DNA of 42,225 bases. Source: Streptococcus vestibularis ATCC 49124 (GTDB lineage Bacteria > Bacillota > Bacilli > Lactobacillales > Streptococcaceae). Shown here piece after piece: positions 34,195 to 42,225 of the stretch. Positions within the stretch are counted from its first letter, which is position 1, and every line of letters begins with the position of its first letter. Position numbers and translations under genes: made by a program. The notes beneath the pieces were generated by a model, which was not told the origin of the DNA, made no database searches, and was given only the letters and a program-made list of their open reading frames with translations. The stretch is taken from NCBI RefSeq assembly GCF_000188295.1, contig NZ_GL831112.1, positions 374,228-416,452 of the forward strand. Reading direction: 5' to 3'.

Positions 34195-35568
34195 ATGAAA
34201 CTGACACTCCATGAAATTGCCAAGATTGTTGGCTCTAAAAATGATGTCGCTGCCTATGAAGATGTCGCCATAAACCAAATTGAGTTTGATAGCCGTAAAA
34301 TTACAGCGGGTGACCTCTTTTTGCCACTAAAAGGTGCGCGTGATGGACATGATTTTATCCAAACAGCCTTTGAGAATGGTGCTCTAGCAACATTCACAGA
34401 AAAAGACCTGCCAGCTGATCAAGCTCACATCCTAGTTGATGATGCTCTTGAAGCCTTCCAAAAACTAGCTGCCTACTATCTTGAAAAGACCGGTGTTGAC
34501 GTTATTGCGGTGACTGGTTCTAACGGTAAGACAACCACCAAGGACATGATTCATGATATCTTGGCCACAACCTATCGTACTTACAAAACCCAAGGCAATT
34601 ACAACAATGAGATTGGTCTTCCTTATACAGCTCTTCACATGCCTGATGATACGGAGAAAATCGTCCTTGAGATGGGGCAAGACCACATGGGAGACATTCA
34701 CCTCTTGTCAACCTTGGCGAAGCCAAAAACAGCTGTTGTTACCTTAATCGGAGAGGCTCATTTGGAATTCTTCGGTAGTCGTGACAAGATTGCTCAAGGT
34801 AAAATGCAAATGCAAGACGGTATGCCTGATGGTAGTCTCTTACTTGTACCAAGTGATCCAATCGTTGATCCTTTCTTGCCAAGCAATCTTGAAGTGGTAC
34901 GCTTTGGGGATGGTGCAGAGCTTACAGTCTCTGAGTTGACAGAATTCAAGGACCATCTCACCTTTTCAACAAACTTCCTAGACGGACAAGTTACCTTGCC
35001 AGTCACTGGAAAATACAATGCTACAAATGCCATGGTTGCTGCCTATGTCGCCAAACACTTGGGTGTAACTGAGGAAAATATTCTCTCAGCTCTTGCTAAC
35101 TTGCAGCTCACAAAAAACCGTACTGAATGGAAAAAAGCAGCCAATGGTGCTGATATTCTTTCCGACGTCTACAATGCTAATCCAACAGCCATGAAGCTCA
35201 TTTTGGAAACCTTCTCAGCTATTCCTAAGAATGAAGGAGGCAAGAAAATCGCTGTCCTAGCTGATATGAAAGAACTTGGTGAACAGTCTGTTCAACTTCA
35301 CACGCAGATGATTCTAAGCCTGACACCAGATGCTATTGATACGGTGATTTTCTACGGTGAAGACATTGCAGAATTGTCACAACTTGCCAGTCAAATATTC
35401 CCGCTTGGTCATGTTTATTATTTTAAGAAAACAGCTGATGAAGACCAATTTGACGCTATGGTTAAGCACATCAAGGAAAGCCTAGGCGAGCACGATCAAA
35501 TCTTGCTCAAGGGCTCTAACTCTATGAACCTAGCTAAGGTCGTGGAAGAACTCCAAGCTAAGAATTAA
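34195..35568 (+). CDS. murF: UDP-MurNAc-tripeptide--D-Ala-D-Ala ligase
   Basis: A 457-residue Mur ligase that adds the Ddl product to the UDP-MurNAc-tripeptide in the cytosol. The P-loop VTGSNGKTTTKDM is near 105-117, ALHMPDDTEKIVLEMG follows near 145-160, and the C-terminal domain has LKGSNSMNLAKVVE. ATG 34195 follows GAGGA at good spacing and gives the normal family length; the frame opens further upstream but without a ribosome site. Confidence 0.95.
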   Translation: MKLTLHEIAKIVGSKNDVAAYEDVAINQIEFDSRKITAGDLFLPLKGARDGHDFIQTAFENGALATFTEKDLPADQAHILVDDALEAFQKLAAYYLEKTGVDVIAVTGSNGKTTTKDMIHDILATTYRTYKTQGNYNNEIGLPYTALHMPDDTEKIVLEMGQDHMGDIHLLSTLAKPKTAVVTLIGEAHLEFFGSRDKIAQGKMQMQDGMPDGSLLLVPSDPIVDPFLPSNLEVVRFGDGAELTVSELTEFKDHLTFSTNFLDGQVTLPVTGKYNATNAMVAAYVAKHLGVTEENILSALANLQLTKNRTEWKKAANGADILSDVYNANPTAMKLILETFSAIPKNEGGKKIAVLADMKELGEQSVQLHTQMILSLTPDAIDTVIFYGEDIAELSQLASQIFPLGHVYYFKKTADEDQFDAMVKHIKESLGEHDQILLKGSNSMNLAKVVEELQAKN

Positions 35569-35575
35569 GTTATCT

Positions 35576-35600
35576 AACCTGCTCTCTGAAGCAGGTTTTT
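35576..35600 (+). terminator. Terminator of murF
   Basis: An 8-bp stem AACCTGCT/AGCAGGTT (35576-35583 with 35590-35597), a 6-base loop and a T run, eight bases after the stop. Confidence 0.85.
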
Positions 35601-35657
35601 GATTTACCCTGAAATTTGATATAATAGCAGGCATAGTAATCTCAGCAGGAGAAGAGA

Positions 35658-36323
35658 ATGAAGGATTTTTTGACAACCACCCAAACTCATCCACCCCAGA
35701 TACCGTTGCCCTATTATTTACTAATGCTTTTGGCGATGGTGCTTTTGAGTTACTTGAGCTGGCGTTGGTATAAGAATAAGATATGGCGTTGGACCTTTCT
35801 CACTATCCAAGCCATTCAACTCTTTGCCCTTTATACCTGGTACCTCTGGCAGGGCTTTCCACTTTACATTAGTCTACCCCTTTACCATTGTCGCATGGCC
35901 ATGTTTGCTGTTCTCCTCCTGAAAAATAGTAGAATAAAGAGTTATTTCGCTATTATGGGAGTTGTCGGGACTTACTGTGCATTGATTTATCCAGTATTTG
36001 ATCCCTATGAGTTTCCACATATCACAGGCTTTTCTTTACTAATTGGTCACTATGCCCTACTTGTCAATAGCCTGAATGTCATTTTTAACAGTTATAAAAC
36101 CCAACCCGTCAGCCAACGACTGATTATGGTGGCTACCTTGATACTGAATCTAGGTCTTGTAATAGTTAATCAGACAATCGGTGGAAACTATGGCATGCTT
36201 AAACACACGCCATTTATTATAGGAACTCCCTTATTTGTCAAATACTTTGCTGTTTCAGGAGCTCTGATTTTTCTCATGATAATCATGAAAAAAGGTCTGG
36301 AGCGTTTTGAAGAGAAATATTAA
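35658..36323 (+). CDS. YwaF / TIGR02206-like integral membrane protein
   Basis: A 221-residue protein with about six to seven membrane segments. The conserved SLPLYHCRMAMF (near 75-86) and a late block with LNLGLVIVNQTIGGNYGML and KHTPF (near 162-186) match the YwaF-type family as I remember it. The role of this family is unknown. It is a single gene with its own terminator; the ATG has GAGAAGAG upstream. Confidence 0.75.
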   Translation: MKDFLTTTQTHPPQIPLPYYLLMLLAMVLLSYLSWRWYKNKIWRWTFLTIQAIQLFALYTWYLWQGFPLYISLPLYHCRMAMFAVLLLKNSRIKSYFAIMGVVGTYCALIYPVFDPYEFPHITGFSLLIGHYALLVNSLNVIFNSYKTQPVSQRLIMVATLILNLGLVIVNQTIGGNYGMLKHTPFIIGTPLFVKYFAVSGALIFLMIIMKKGLERFEEKY

Positions 36324-36337
36324 ATAAATGAAGAAAC

Positions 36338-36367
36338 ACGCTATCAGAAAGTTGATAGCGTATTTTT
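36338..36367 (+). terminator. Terminator of the YwaF-like gene
   Basis: A 9-bp perfect stem (36338-36346 with 36353-36361) and a six-T tail. Confidence 0.85.
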
Positions 36368-36574
36368 TCATTTTATTTGTTTTATTCTAACACAAAACGC
36401 TTTCAGAATTGCTTTCACACTGTAATTTGGATATAATAAAAGAGCTGTGCCTGCGAGAATTATTGCAAGCCTCGACAACAAATGTAGCTCTCACAAGACA
36501 GAAATTTTCTGAAAGAAGTGCTACAACTATCTTGCTTTCCAATAAGATTATTTTTTTAAAGAAGAAAGAAAACT

Positions 36575-38119
36575 ATGAGCATTCAAGACGAAATTAAGAA
36601 ACGCCGTACTTTTGCCATCATCTCTCACCCCGATGCTGGTAAAACAACAATAACTGAACAATTGCTTTACTTTGGGGGTGAAATCCGTGAAGCTGGTACC
36701 GTAAAAGGTAAGAAGACTGGAAACTTTGCCAAGTCAGACTGGATGGATATCGAGAAACAACGTGGTATCTCAGTAACCTCATCTGTGATGCAGTTTGACT
36801 ATGCCGGCAAACGTGTCAATATCCTTGATACTCCAGGGCATGAGGACTTCTCAGAAGACACCTACCGTACCCTTATGGCGGTTGATGCTGCTGTAATGGT
36901 CGTTGACTCAGCCAAAGGTATTGAGGCCCAAACCAAAAAGCTTTTCGAAGTTGTCAAACACCGTGGTATTCCTGTCTTCACCTTCATGAACAAATTGGAC
37001 CGTGATGGACGTGAGCCACTTGACCTCTTGGAAGAGTTGGAAGAAGTGCTTGGTATTGCCAGCTACCCAATGAACTGGCCTATCGGTATGGGTAAAGCCT
37101 TCGAAGGACTTTACGACCTTTATAACGAACGCTTGGAGCTCTATAAAGGTGACGAGCGCTTTGCCAAGATTGAAGATGGTGATACTCTATTTGCCAACAA
37201 CCCATTCTATGAGCAAGCTAAAGAAGATATCGAACTCCTGACAGAAGCAGGAAATGAATTCTCTGAAGAAGCTATTTTAGCTGGTGAATTAACACCTGTC
37301 TTCTTCGGTTCTGCCCTTACAAACTTTGGAGTTCAAACCTTCCTCGATACCTTCCTCAAATTCGCGCCAGAACCACATGGCCACAAGACGGTGGATGGCG
37401 ATGAGATTGATCCTCTTAATAAGGATTTCTCAGGTTTTGTTTTCAAAATTCAAGCCAACATGGACCCACGTCACCGTGACCGTATTGCCTTTGTTCGTAT
37501 CGTGTCTGGTGAATTCGAGCGTGGTATGAGTGTAAACCTAACCCGTACAGGTAAAGGAGCTAAGCTCTCTAACGTCACTCAGTTTATGGCTGAGTCCCGT
37601 GAAAATGTCGAAAATGCCGTGGCTGGAGATATTATCGGGGTTTACGATACAGGAACTTACCAGGTTGGTGATACCCTTACCGTAGGTAAAAACAAATTTG
37701 AATTTGAGCCCCTACCAACCTTTACGCCAGAGTTGTTCATGAAAGTTTCTGCTAAAAACGTCATGAAACAGAAGTCTTTCCACAAAGGAATTGAACAATT
37801 GGTGCAAGAAGGAGCCATCCAGCTCTACACCAATTACCAAACAGGTGAATACATGCTTGGTGCCGTTGGTCAACTTCAGTTTGAAGTCTTCAAGCACCGT
37901 ATGGAAAACGAATACAATGCTGAAGTCGTTATGACACCAATGGGTAAAAAGACCGTGCGTTGGATTCAACCTGAGGACCTTGATGAACGCATGTCATCAA
38001 GCCGAAACATCTTGGCCAAAGACCGCTTTGACCAACCAGTCTTCCTATTTGAAAATGACTTTGCCCTTCGTTGGTTTGCGGACAAATACCCAGATGTGAC
38101 ATTGGAAGAGAAGATGTAA
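36575..38119 (+). CDS. prfC: Peptide chain release factor 3
   Basis: A 514-residue translational GTPase that recycles RF1/RF2 from ribosomes after peptide release. G1 is SHPDAGKTT (17-25), G3 DTPGHEDF near 86-93, G4 NKLDRD near 138-143. Domain length and the [14 protein letters not shown] switch block match RF3 rather than EF-G. A -10 (TATAAT, near 36431) and a leader of about 140 bases precede it. The leader contains an open frame that overlaps the start, which I regard as chance. Confidence 0.95.
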   Translation: MSIQDEIKKRRTFAIISHPDAGKTTITEQLLYFGGEIREAGTVKGKKTGNFAKSDWMDIEKQRGISVTSSVMQFDYAGKRVNILDTPGHEDFSEDTYRTLMAVDAAVMVVDSAKGIEAQTKKLFEVVKHRGIPVFTFMNKLDRDGREPLDLLEELEEVLGIASYPMNWPIGMGKAFEGLYDLYNERLELYKGDERFAKIEDGDTLFANNPFYEQAKEDIELLTEAGNEFSEEAILAGELTPVFFGSALTNFGVQTFLDTFLKFAPEPHGHKTVDGDEIDPLNKDFSGFVFKIQANMDPRHRDRIAFVRIVSGEFERGMSVNLTRTGKGAKLSNVTQFMAESRENVENAVAGDIIGVYDTGTYQVGDTLTVGKNKFEFEPLPTFTPELFMKVSAKNVMKQKSFHKGIEQLVQEGAIQLYTNYQTGEYMLGAVGQLQFEVFKHRMENEYNAEVVMTPMGKKTVRWIQPEDLDERMSSSRNILAKDRFDQPVFLFENDFALRWFADKYPDVTLEEKM

Positions 38120-38127
38120 TACAGCAC

Positions 38128-38159
38128 AAAAGATGACGATTTTAAATCGTTCATCTTTT
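38128..38159 (+). terminator. Terminator of prfC
   Basis: Outer AAAAGATGA/TCATCTTTT and inner CGAT/ATCG pairs form one long hairpin with a bulge. Its 3' arm ends in four T. Confidence 0.7.
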
Positions 38160-38162
38160 GAC

Positions 38163-38186
38163 GCTAGCCACTATCTTGTGGCTAGC
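38163..38186. other. Strong hairpin without U-tract
   Basis: GCTAGCCAC/GTGGCTAGC (38163-38171 with 38178-38186), a 9-bp perfect stem with a 6-base loop between the prfC and thiT terminators. No T run follows, so its role is unclear. Confidence 0.6.
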
Positions 38187-38229
38187 TAGCCGTCTGACTT
38201 TATGTCGTAATATCTTATTAAAACAAGAA

Positions 38230-38267
38230 AAACCATAGGACTGCCAATTAAGACTGTCCTATGGTTT
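38230..38267. terminator. Terminator at the end of thiT
   Basis: A 12-bp perfect stem AAACCATAGGAC/GTCCTATGGTTT with A- and T-rich flanks. It lies just beyond the minus-strand thiT stop and may act in both directions. Confidence 0.75.
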
Positions 38268-38270
38268 CTT

Positions 38271-38846
38271 TTATTTTTCCGTATTGAGTAATCTGCCTAG
38301 GAATCGTTGCAGGGCGAAGAAAACAATAAGGCTTGCCAATGTTTCTCCTAGGAAAGATGAGCTATTGACAATGAATGAATAGAGATAAGGGCTTTGTCCT
38401 TTAGGAGCATAGCTCCCCCAAAAGATGACACCAGCTATAAAGTGAATGAAGTAACGAGCAAAGCTACCAAGCAGAATCCCCTCAGTAATCACCGTCAGAG
38501 ACTTGAGCTTTTTCCCTTGTATAATGGCTTTATCAAGGGCTGGTTTGACAATACCACTGATACCAATAAGACTAAAGGCGACAAAATACTCCAGAAAACC
38601 TTGTGTTAAGGTTAGCCAACCACCGGCTGCCTGTCCTGTCACCACTTGAAGTAGCCCCCAGATAAGACCGCCCATAGCACCAGCTTTTGAGCCCCAGCGA
38701 AAACTGAGGAGAAAGATAGGTACCATCTTAAAGGAAAGGGAAATCCAAGGGCCTAGTGACATAGGCTGGGTAACTAGGTCCAGGATATAAGCAATAGTTG
38801 CAAAGAGTGCAACCTCAATCATTGGTCGAATACTTGTTTTCGACAT
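38271..38846 (-). CDS. thiT: Thiamine transporter substrate-binding subunit ThiT
   Basis: A 191-residue ECF-type S component that captures thiamine and works with a shared energising module encoded elsewhere. Six membrane segments are visible. Ligand-pocket residues known from lactococcal ThiT have counterparts: Trp in GPWISLSFKMVP, Trp in GGLIWGLLQ, the Glu-Tyr pair in GFLEYF, and Tyr/Asn in SPYLYSFIVNSS. AGGAGG lies 7 bases before the ATG. A TPP riboswitch is upstream. Terminator at 38230-38267. Confidence 0.92.
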   Translation of the reverse strand: MSKTSIRPMIEVALFATIAYILDLVTQPMSLGPWISLSFKMVPIFLLSFRWGSKAGAMGGLIWGLLQVVTGQAAGGWLTLTQGFLEYFVAFSLIGISGIVKPALDKAIIQGKKLKSLTVITEGILLGSFARYFIHFIAGVIFWGSYAPKGQSPYLYSFIVNSSSFLGETLASLIVFFALQRFLGRLLNTEK

Positions 38847-38938
38847 AAAAAAACCTCCTATACCAATCGTCTTGATTGGCTATTTTTTGCCACATCAAAA
38901 CGACGTCATAGAAGTTCTCCTATTTCAATCTATTTTGA

Positions 38939-39045
38939 GACACATCCCTACGCAGGTTCTAACCTGATCAGGTGGTAAGAGTTTAGGCAAGTCTTGAAGA
39001 AAAGATTCAAGCTAGCCATTCTCAGCAATTGCTCCTCTTGTGACC
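38939..39045 (-). promoter_or_regulatory. TPP riboswitch (THI box)
   Basis: On the minus strand the aptamer core reads GGAGCAATTGCTGAGA, then ACCTGATCAGGTTAGAACC, then TGCGTAGGGATGTG, the conserved thi-box elements. It lies about 95 bases before thiT. The segment between has a hairpin AGCCAATC/GATTGGT next to the thiT AGGAGG but no clean terminator, so control of translation is more likely than of termination. Confidence 0.93.
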
Positions 39046-39050
39046 CTTTT

Positions 39051-39079
39051 ATTGTACTACCAGAAACCCATTTCTGCAA
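39051..39079 (-). promoter_or_regulatory. Promoter of the thiT riboswitch transcript
   Basis: On the minus strand TTGCAG (39079-39074) and TACAAT (39056-39051) are 17 bases apart. Start of transcription near 39044 coincides with the 5' edge of the aptamer. Confidence 0.7.
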
Positions 39080-39150
39080 GTGTCTGAAATCTTAAAATTG
39101 TGGTATAGTTAAAGCAAGAACTATCTTTAAGTAAAAAAAGGAGAAAAACT

Positions 39151-39531
39151 ATGGGAATTTTTTCAGGATTGCTTGGCAATGCGTCTAAGAAAGATAATGG
39201 CAAGGTTGAACGTCAATTGGAGAACATCTTGATTCCAGGTGAACAGGTGGAGTTAGCCTATGTCCTTGTTCGTGACTTGATTGTCTTTACAGAGAAGCGC
39301 TTGATTTTAGTCGATAAGCAAGGTGTTACAGGAAAGAAGACTTCCTATAAATCTATCCCTTATCACTCAATCTCTCGTTTTACTGTAGAAAGTTCTGGGC
39401 ACTTTGACCTAGATGCTGAACTTAAGATTTGGATTTCATCAGCACTGGAGCCCGCAGAGGTACTTCAATTTAAGAGTGATAATAATGTTTTTGAAATCCA
39501 ACAAGCTTTGGCAGCAGCAGTGCTAGAGTAA
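39151..39531 (+). CDS. Bacterial PH-domain protein
   Basis: A 126-residue cytosolic protein matching the bPH_1 (YvbH-like) type: a strand-rich core with VRDLIVFTEKRLILVDKQG (near 40-58), YKSIPYHSISRFTVE (near 66-80) and a closing helix FEIQQALAAAVLE. An extended -10 (TGG-TATAGT, 39101-39109) lies upstream, and AAGGAG 7-8 bases before the ATG. The function of such stand-alone domains is unknown. corA starts 12 bases after it, so they share a transcript. Confidence 0.82.
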   Translation: MGIFSGLLGNASKKDNGKVERQLENILIPGEQVELAYVLVRDLIVFTEKRLILVDKQGVTGKKTSYKSIPYHSISRFTVESSGHFDLDAELKIWISSALEPAEVLQFKSDNNVFEIQQALAAAVLE

Positions 39532-39543
39532 TGAGGAAGAAAA

Positions 39544-40449
39544 ATGTTTATTGAAAAAGAACTGAGTTATAAGCGTCACTGGATTAATATTGACTCAGAC
39601 ATTATTTCTGAGCAATCCTACCTTTATACCAAGTATGATATTGATCAGGAAACCATAGAGTATGCTTTGGATAAAAATGAACGAGCTCACATGGACTACA
39701 ACCGTGAGACTGGGACAATCACCTTTATCTATAATGTTCTGGCGCTTGAAAAGGACAAGGAATACTATGAAACTATCCCTCTGACCTTTATTGTACAAGA
39801 TACGCGTTTGGTGACTATTAGTAACGAGGATAATGCTTATGTGATAAGCAAAATGCAAGACTATGTGGATAACCATGAGGATTTGTCCATTTACAAGTTG
39901 CTCTTTGCAGGACTTGAGATGATTTCAAATGCCTATTATCCCGTTATTGAACGCTTGGATCAGCAAAAAGATGAGGTTAGTCGACGCCTAAGGCAGACCA
40001 CGACAAGTAAGAATCTGTACGACCTTTCAGATTTGGAAACAGGCATGGTCTATTTGGTGGCTGCAGCTACACAAAACCGTCTCCTTTTGGAACATATTAA
40101 GGGGCATGCCATTTATCGTCGTCTCAATGAGGTCGAAAAAGAGCAGTTTGATGATGCCATGATTGAAGCTAGGCAGTTGGTTGCCATGACGGACCTCATT
40201 TCTAAGGTCTTACAGCAACTATCAGGTTCTTATAATAATATCCTAAACAACAATCTGAACAACAACTTGAGTAATTTGACTATTATTGAGGTACTATTGG
40301 GAGTTCTCGCCGTCATTACCGGTTTCTTTGGGATGAATGTTCCTCTACCTTTTATGACTGTCAGTCCAGCCTGGATTTTCATCATTTTTGGTAGTGCCAT
40401 TCTTTGTTTGGTCTTGGCCCGCTACTTGCGTTGGTTGGTCCATAAATAA
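39544..40449 (+). CDS. corA: CorA-family divalent cation channel
   Basis: A 301-residue CorA-type protein, normally a homopentamer for Mg2+ uptake. Two C-terminal membrane segments (about 243-264 and 272-296) are separated by the selectivity motif GMNVP (Gly263). The N-terminal cytoplasmic domain and long stalk helix fit the family. The stalk end carries an Asn-rich NNILNNNLNNNLSN stretch near 230-243, common in Firmicute CorA. Some relatives prefer other metals, so the Mg2+ assignment is by family. Confidence 0.9.
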   Translation: MFIEKELSYKRHWINIDSDIISEQSYLYTKYDIDQETIEYALDKNERAHMDYNRETGTITFIYNVLALEKDKEYYETIPLTFIVQDTRLVTISNEDNAYVISKMQDYVDNHEDLSIYKLLFAGLEMISNAYYPVIERLDQQKDEVSRRLRQTTTSKNLYDLSDLETGMVYLVAAATQNRLLLEHIKGHAIYRRLNEVEKEQFDDAMIEARQLVAMTDLISKVLQQLSGSYNNILNNNLNNNLSNLTIIEVLLGVLAVITGFFGMNVPLPFMTVSPAWIFIIFGSAILCLVLARYLRWLVHK

Positions 40450-40462
40450 TAATTAGTGAGTG

Positions 40463-40493
40463 AAACCGTCTTCTCAAATTGGAGGCGGTTTTA
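40463..40493 (+). terminator. Terminator of corA
   Basis: An 11-bp stem with G-T pairs (40463-40473 with 40481-40491), a 7-base loop and a short T run. Confidence 0.75.
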
Positions 40494-40601
40494 AAACGTT
40501 ATTCACTGTCTTTTTATTCTTAAATATGATAGACTAGATAAGTTGTTAAATTAACGACTATTAAATACAGGTAGTTAACATACCACACAACCAAGTCTCA
40601 T

Positions 40602-40622
40602 AAGGTGGCTTCGCACTACCTT
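40602..40622 (+). other. Leader hairpin near the cshA start
   Basis: AAGGTGG pairs with CTACCTT (one G-T pair) around a 7-base loop, 19 bases before the TTG. It sits just upstream of the ribosome site and may affect translation of cshA, whose relatives are cold-induced. The role is inference. Confidence 0.4.
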
Positions 40623-40641
40623 CAATAGAAAGAAGAATATT

Positions 40642-42225
40642 TTGAAATTTACAGATTTAAACCTATCAGAAGACATCCAATCAGCTGTTGTAGCTGCCGG
40701 TTTTGAAAAGCCATCACCTATCCAAGAGTTGACGATTCCACTCGCTCTTGAAGGTAAGGATGTTATCGGTCAGGCCCAAACTGGTACTGGTAAAACAGCT
40801 GCCTTTGGTCTGCCTACCCTAGATAAAATTCGTACAGAAGAAAATACAATCCAAGCCCTTGTTATTGCCCCAACACGTGAGTTGGCAGTGCAATCTCAAG
40901 AAGAGCTTTTCCGTTTTGGTCGTGACAAAGGCGTTAAGGTTCGCTCAGTCTACGGTGGTTCTAGCATTGAAAAACAAATTAAGGCCCTTCGTTCAGGTGC
41001 CCACATTGTTGTAGGGACACCAGGTCGTCTCCTTGACCTTATCAAACGTAAGGCTCTTAAACTCAATAATATCGAGACTTTGATTTTGGATGAAGCTGAT
41101 GAAATGCTTAACATGGGCTTCCTTGAAGACATTGAAGCTATCATTAGCCGAGTGCCAGAAGAACGTCAAACTCTTCTCTTCTCAGCAACTATGCCTGATG
41201 CCATCAAACGTATTGGTGTTCAGTTCATGAAAGACCCTGAGCATGTGAAAATCAAGGCTAAAGAATTGACCAATGTTAACGTTGACCAATACTTTATCCG
41301 AGTGAAGGAACAAGAGAAGTTTGATACTATGACTCGCCTTATGGACGTTGACCAACCAGAATTGTCAATTGTCTTTGGTCGTACCAAACGTCGTGTGGAT
41401 GAGTTGACACGTGGTTTGAAACTTCGTGGTTTCCGTGCAGAAGGTATCCACGGTGACCTTGACCAAAACAAGCGTCTTCGTGTTATCCGTGACTTCAAGA
41501 ACGACCAAATCGATATCTTGGTTGCGACAGACGTTGCAGCGCGTGGTCTTGACATCTCAGGTGTTACTCACGTCTATAACTACGATATTCCACAAGACCC
41601 AGAAAGCTATGTTCACCGTATTGGACGTACAGGTCGTGCAGGCCAATCAGGTCAATCCATTACTTTCGTAGCACCAAACGAAATGGGTTACCTCAGTATC
41701 ATTGAAAACTTGACGAAGAAACGCATGAAAGGTCTTAAGCCACCAACAGCTCAAGAAGCCTTCCAAGCTAAGAAGAAAGTTGCCCTTAAGAAAATCGAAC
41801 GTGACTTTGCGGATGAAGCTATCCGTTCTAACTTTGACAAGTTCAAGGGTGATGCGGTTAAATTGGCTCAAGAATTCACACCTGAAGAATTGGCACTTTA
41901 CATCTTGAGCTTGACCGTTCAAGACCCAGGGATGATGCCAGAAGTGGAAATTGCCCGTGAAAAACCATTGCCATTCAAACCATCAGGTGGTGGCTTTGGT
42001 GGTAAAGGGGGCAAAGGTGGCCGTGGCAACCGTGGTCGTGATAACAGCCGTCGTGGTGGTGGATACCGTGGCGACCGTAACCGCGATGACCGAGACGGTG
42101 GCCGTCGTGACTTTAAACGCAAGTCTAAGAAGAATAGCCGTGACTTCGAAAATCGTGGCAACAAACGCCCACACCGTACCTCAAGCGAAAAGAAAAACGG
42201 CTTTGTTATCCGGAATAAGGGTGAT
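40642..42225 (+). CDS. cshA: DEAD-box RNA helicase CshA (3' end beyond the window)
   Basis: An open frame of 528 codons running to the last base with no stop. It encodes an ATP-dependent RNA helicase of the RNA degradosome and ribosome assembly. Q motif GFEKPSPIQ near 21-29, motif I AQTGTGKT near 47-54, motif II DEAD near 150-153, motif III SAT near 181-183 and motif VI HRIGRTGR near 324-331 are intact. From about residue 448 on comes a Gly/Arg-rich RNA-binding tail. I start it at TTG 40642 (AGAAAGAAG upstream), which gives KFTDLNLS, like the MKF start of relatives. Only a few residues are likely missing. Confidence 0.94.
   Translation, partial: MKFTDLNLSEDIQSAVVAAGFEKPSPIQELTIPLALEGKDVIGQAQTGTGKTAAFGLPTLDKIRTEENTIQALVIAPTRELAVQSQEELFRFGRDKGVKVRSVYGGSSIEKQIKALRSGAHIVVGTPGRLLDLIKRKALKLNNIETLILDEADEMLNMGFLEDIEAIISRVPEERQTLLFSATMPDAIKRIGVQFMKDPEHVKIKAKELTNVNVDQYFIRVKEQEKFDTMTRLMDVDQPELSIVFGRTKRRVDELTRGLKLRGFRAEGIHGDLDQNKRLRVIRDFKNDQIDILVATDVAARGLDISGVTHVYNYDIPQDPESYVHRIGRTGRAGQSGQSITFVAPNEMGYLSIIENLTKKRMKGLKPPTAQEAFQAKKKVALKKIERDFADEAIRSNFDKFKGDAVKLAQEFTPEELALYILSLTVQDPGMMPEVEIAREKPLPFKPSGGGFGGKGGKGGRGNRGRDNSRRGGGYRGDRNRDDRDGGRRDFKRKSKKNSRDFENRGNKRPHRTSSEKKNGFVIRNKGD

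Noticed and set aside
36409..36597. Small plus-strand gene before prfC
   Set aside because: It lacks a ribosome site, overlaps the prfC start and has no protein-like pattern; it is most likely the prfC leader.

Overview
The window reads as the chromosome of a low-GC Gram-positive of the genus Streptococcus. The closest match I recall is the S. salivarius / S. thermophilus group. The evidence is streptococcal gene content and order: hit-ecsA-ecsB-ccrZ-trmB, a RocS-like chromosome-segregation protein, trpEGDCFBA behind a tryptophan T-box, a copYAZ cassette, ddl, murF, prfC, thiT under a TPP riboswitch, and cshA. Strong AGGAGG-type ribosome binding sites and many short U-tailed hairpin terminators fit. 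Decayed genes (an IS150-type element, a chorismate mutase pseudogene, two reading-frame stubs) suggest a genome under reduction. The species was not tested.

Layout. 1-2.15 kb: an AT-rich accessory run of small exported proteins (two lipoproteins, two small membrane proteins), opening in a TA dinucleotide tract. 2.2-6.4 kb: hit and a small membrane protein on the minus strand, diverging from ecsAB, ccrZ, trmB and tRNA-Ser(GGA). 6.4-10 kb: a flavoprotein, ilvD and a DUF59 Fe-S assembly-type protein. 10-14.8 kb: rocS, a DEDDh exonuclease, a MerR regulator, an IS remnant inside what looks like the merR terminator, ybaB, and an unknown membrane-anchored protein. 14.9-17.9 kb: a P-type cation ATPase, a PBECR-type nuclease-like gene and a compact structured small RNA. 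18-25 kb: T-box, chorismate mutase pseudogene and the complete trp operon. 25-28.2 kb: the copper operon. 28.2-35.6 kb: ddl and murF, neighbours in other streptococci as I recall, separated here by an amino-acid ABC transporter operon and a tandem pair of unknown membrane proteins. 35.6-42.2 kb: a YwaF-type membrane protein, prfC, thiT, a PH-domain protein, corA, and cshA running off the window.

How parts work together. The trp leader (Trp specifier UGG) should let uncharged tRNA-Trp switch on the pathway from chorismate to tryptophan. CopY with two cop boxes should control CopA and CopZ. The TPP aptamer should shut off ThiT when thiamine is plentiful. EcsAB, CcrZ, RocS, Ddl, MurF and PrfC are housekeeping.

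The least explained stretch is about 17.24-17.93 kb. A nuclease-like gene with an apparently leaderless promoter is followed at once by a promoter, a 76-nt four-helix RNA and a terminator. The segment is bracketed by a decayed duplication of the 3' end of the upstream ATPase gene. Second is the merR leader, where an 8-nt anti-Shine-Dalgarno sequence is shared between two mutually exclusive hairpins. Everything here was read by eye; no database search or folding program was run.
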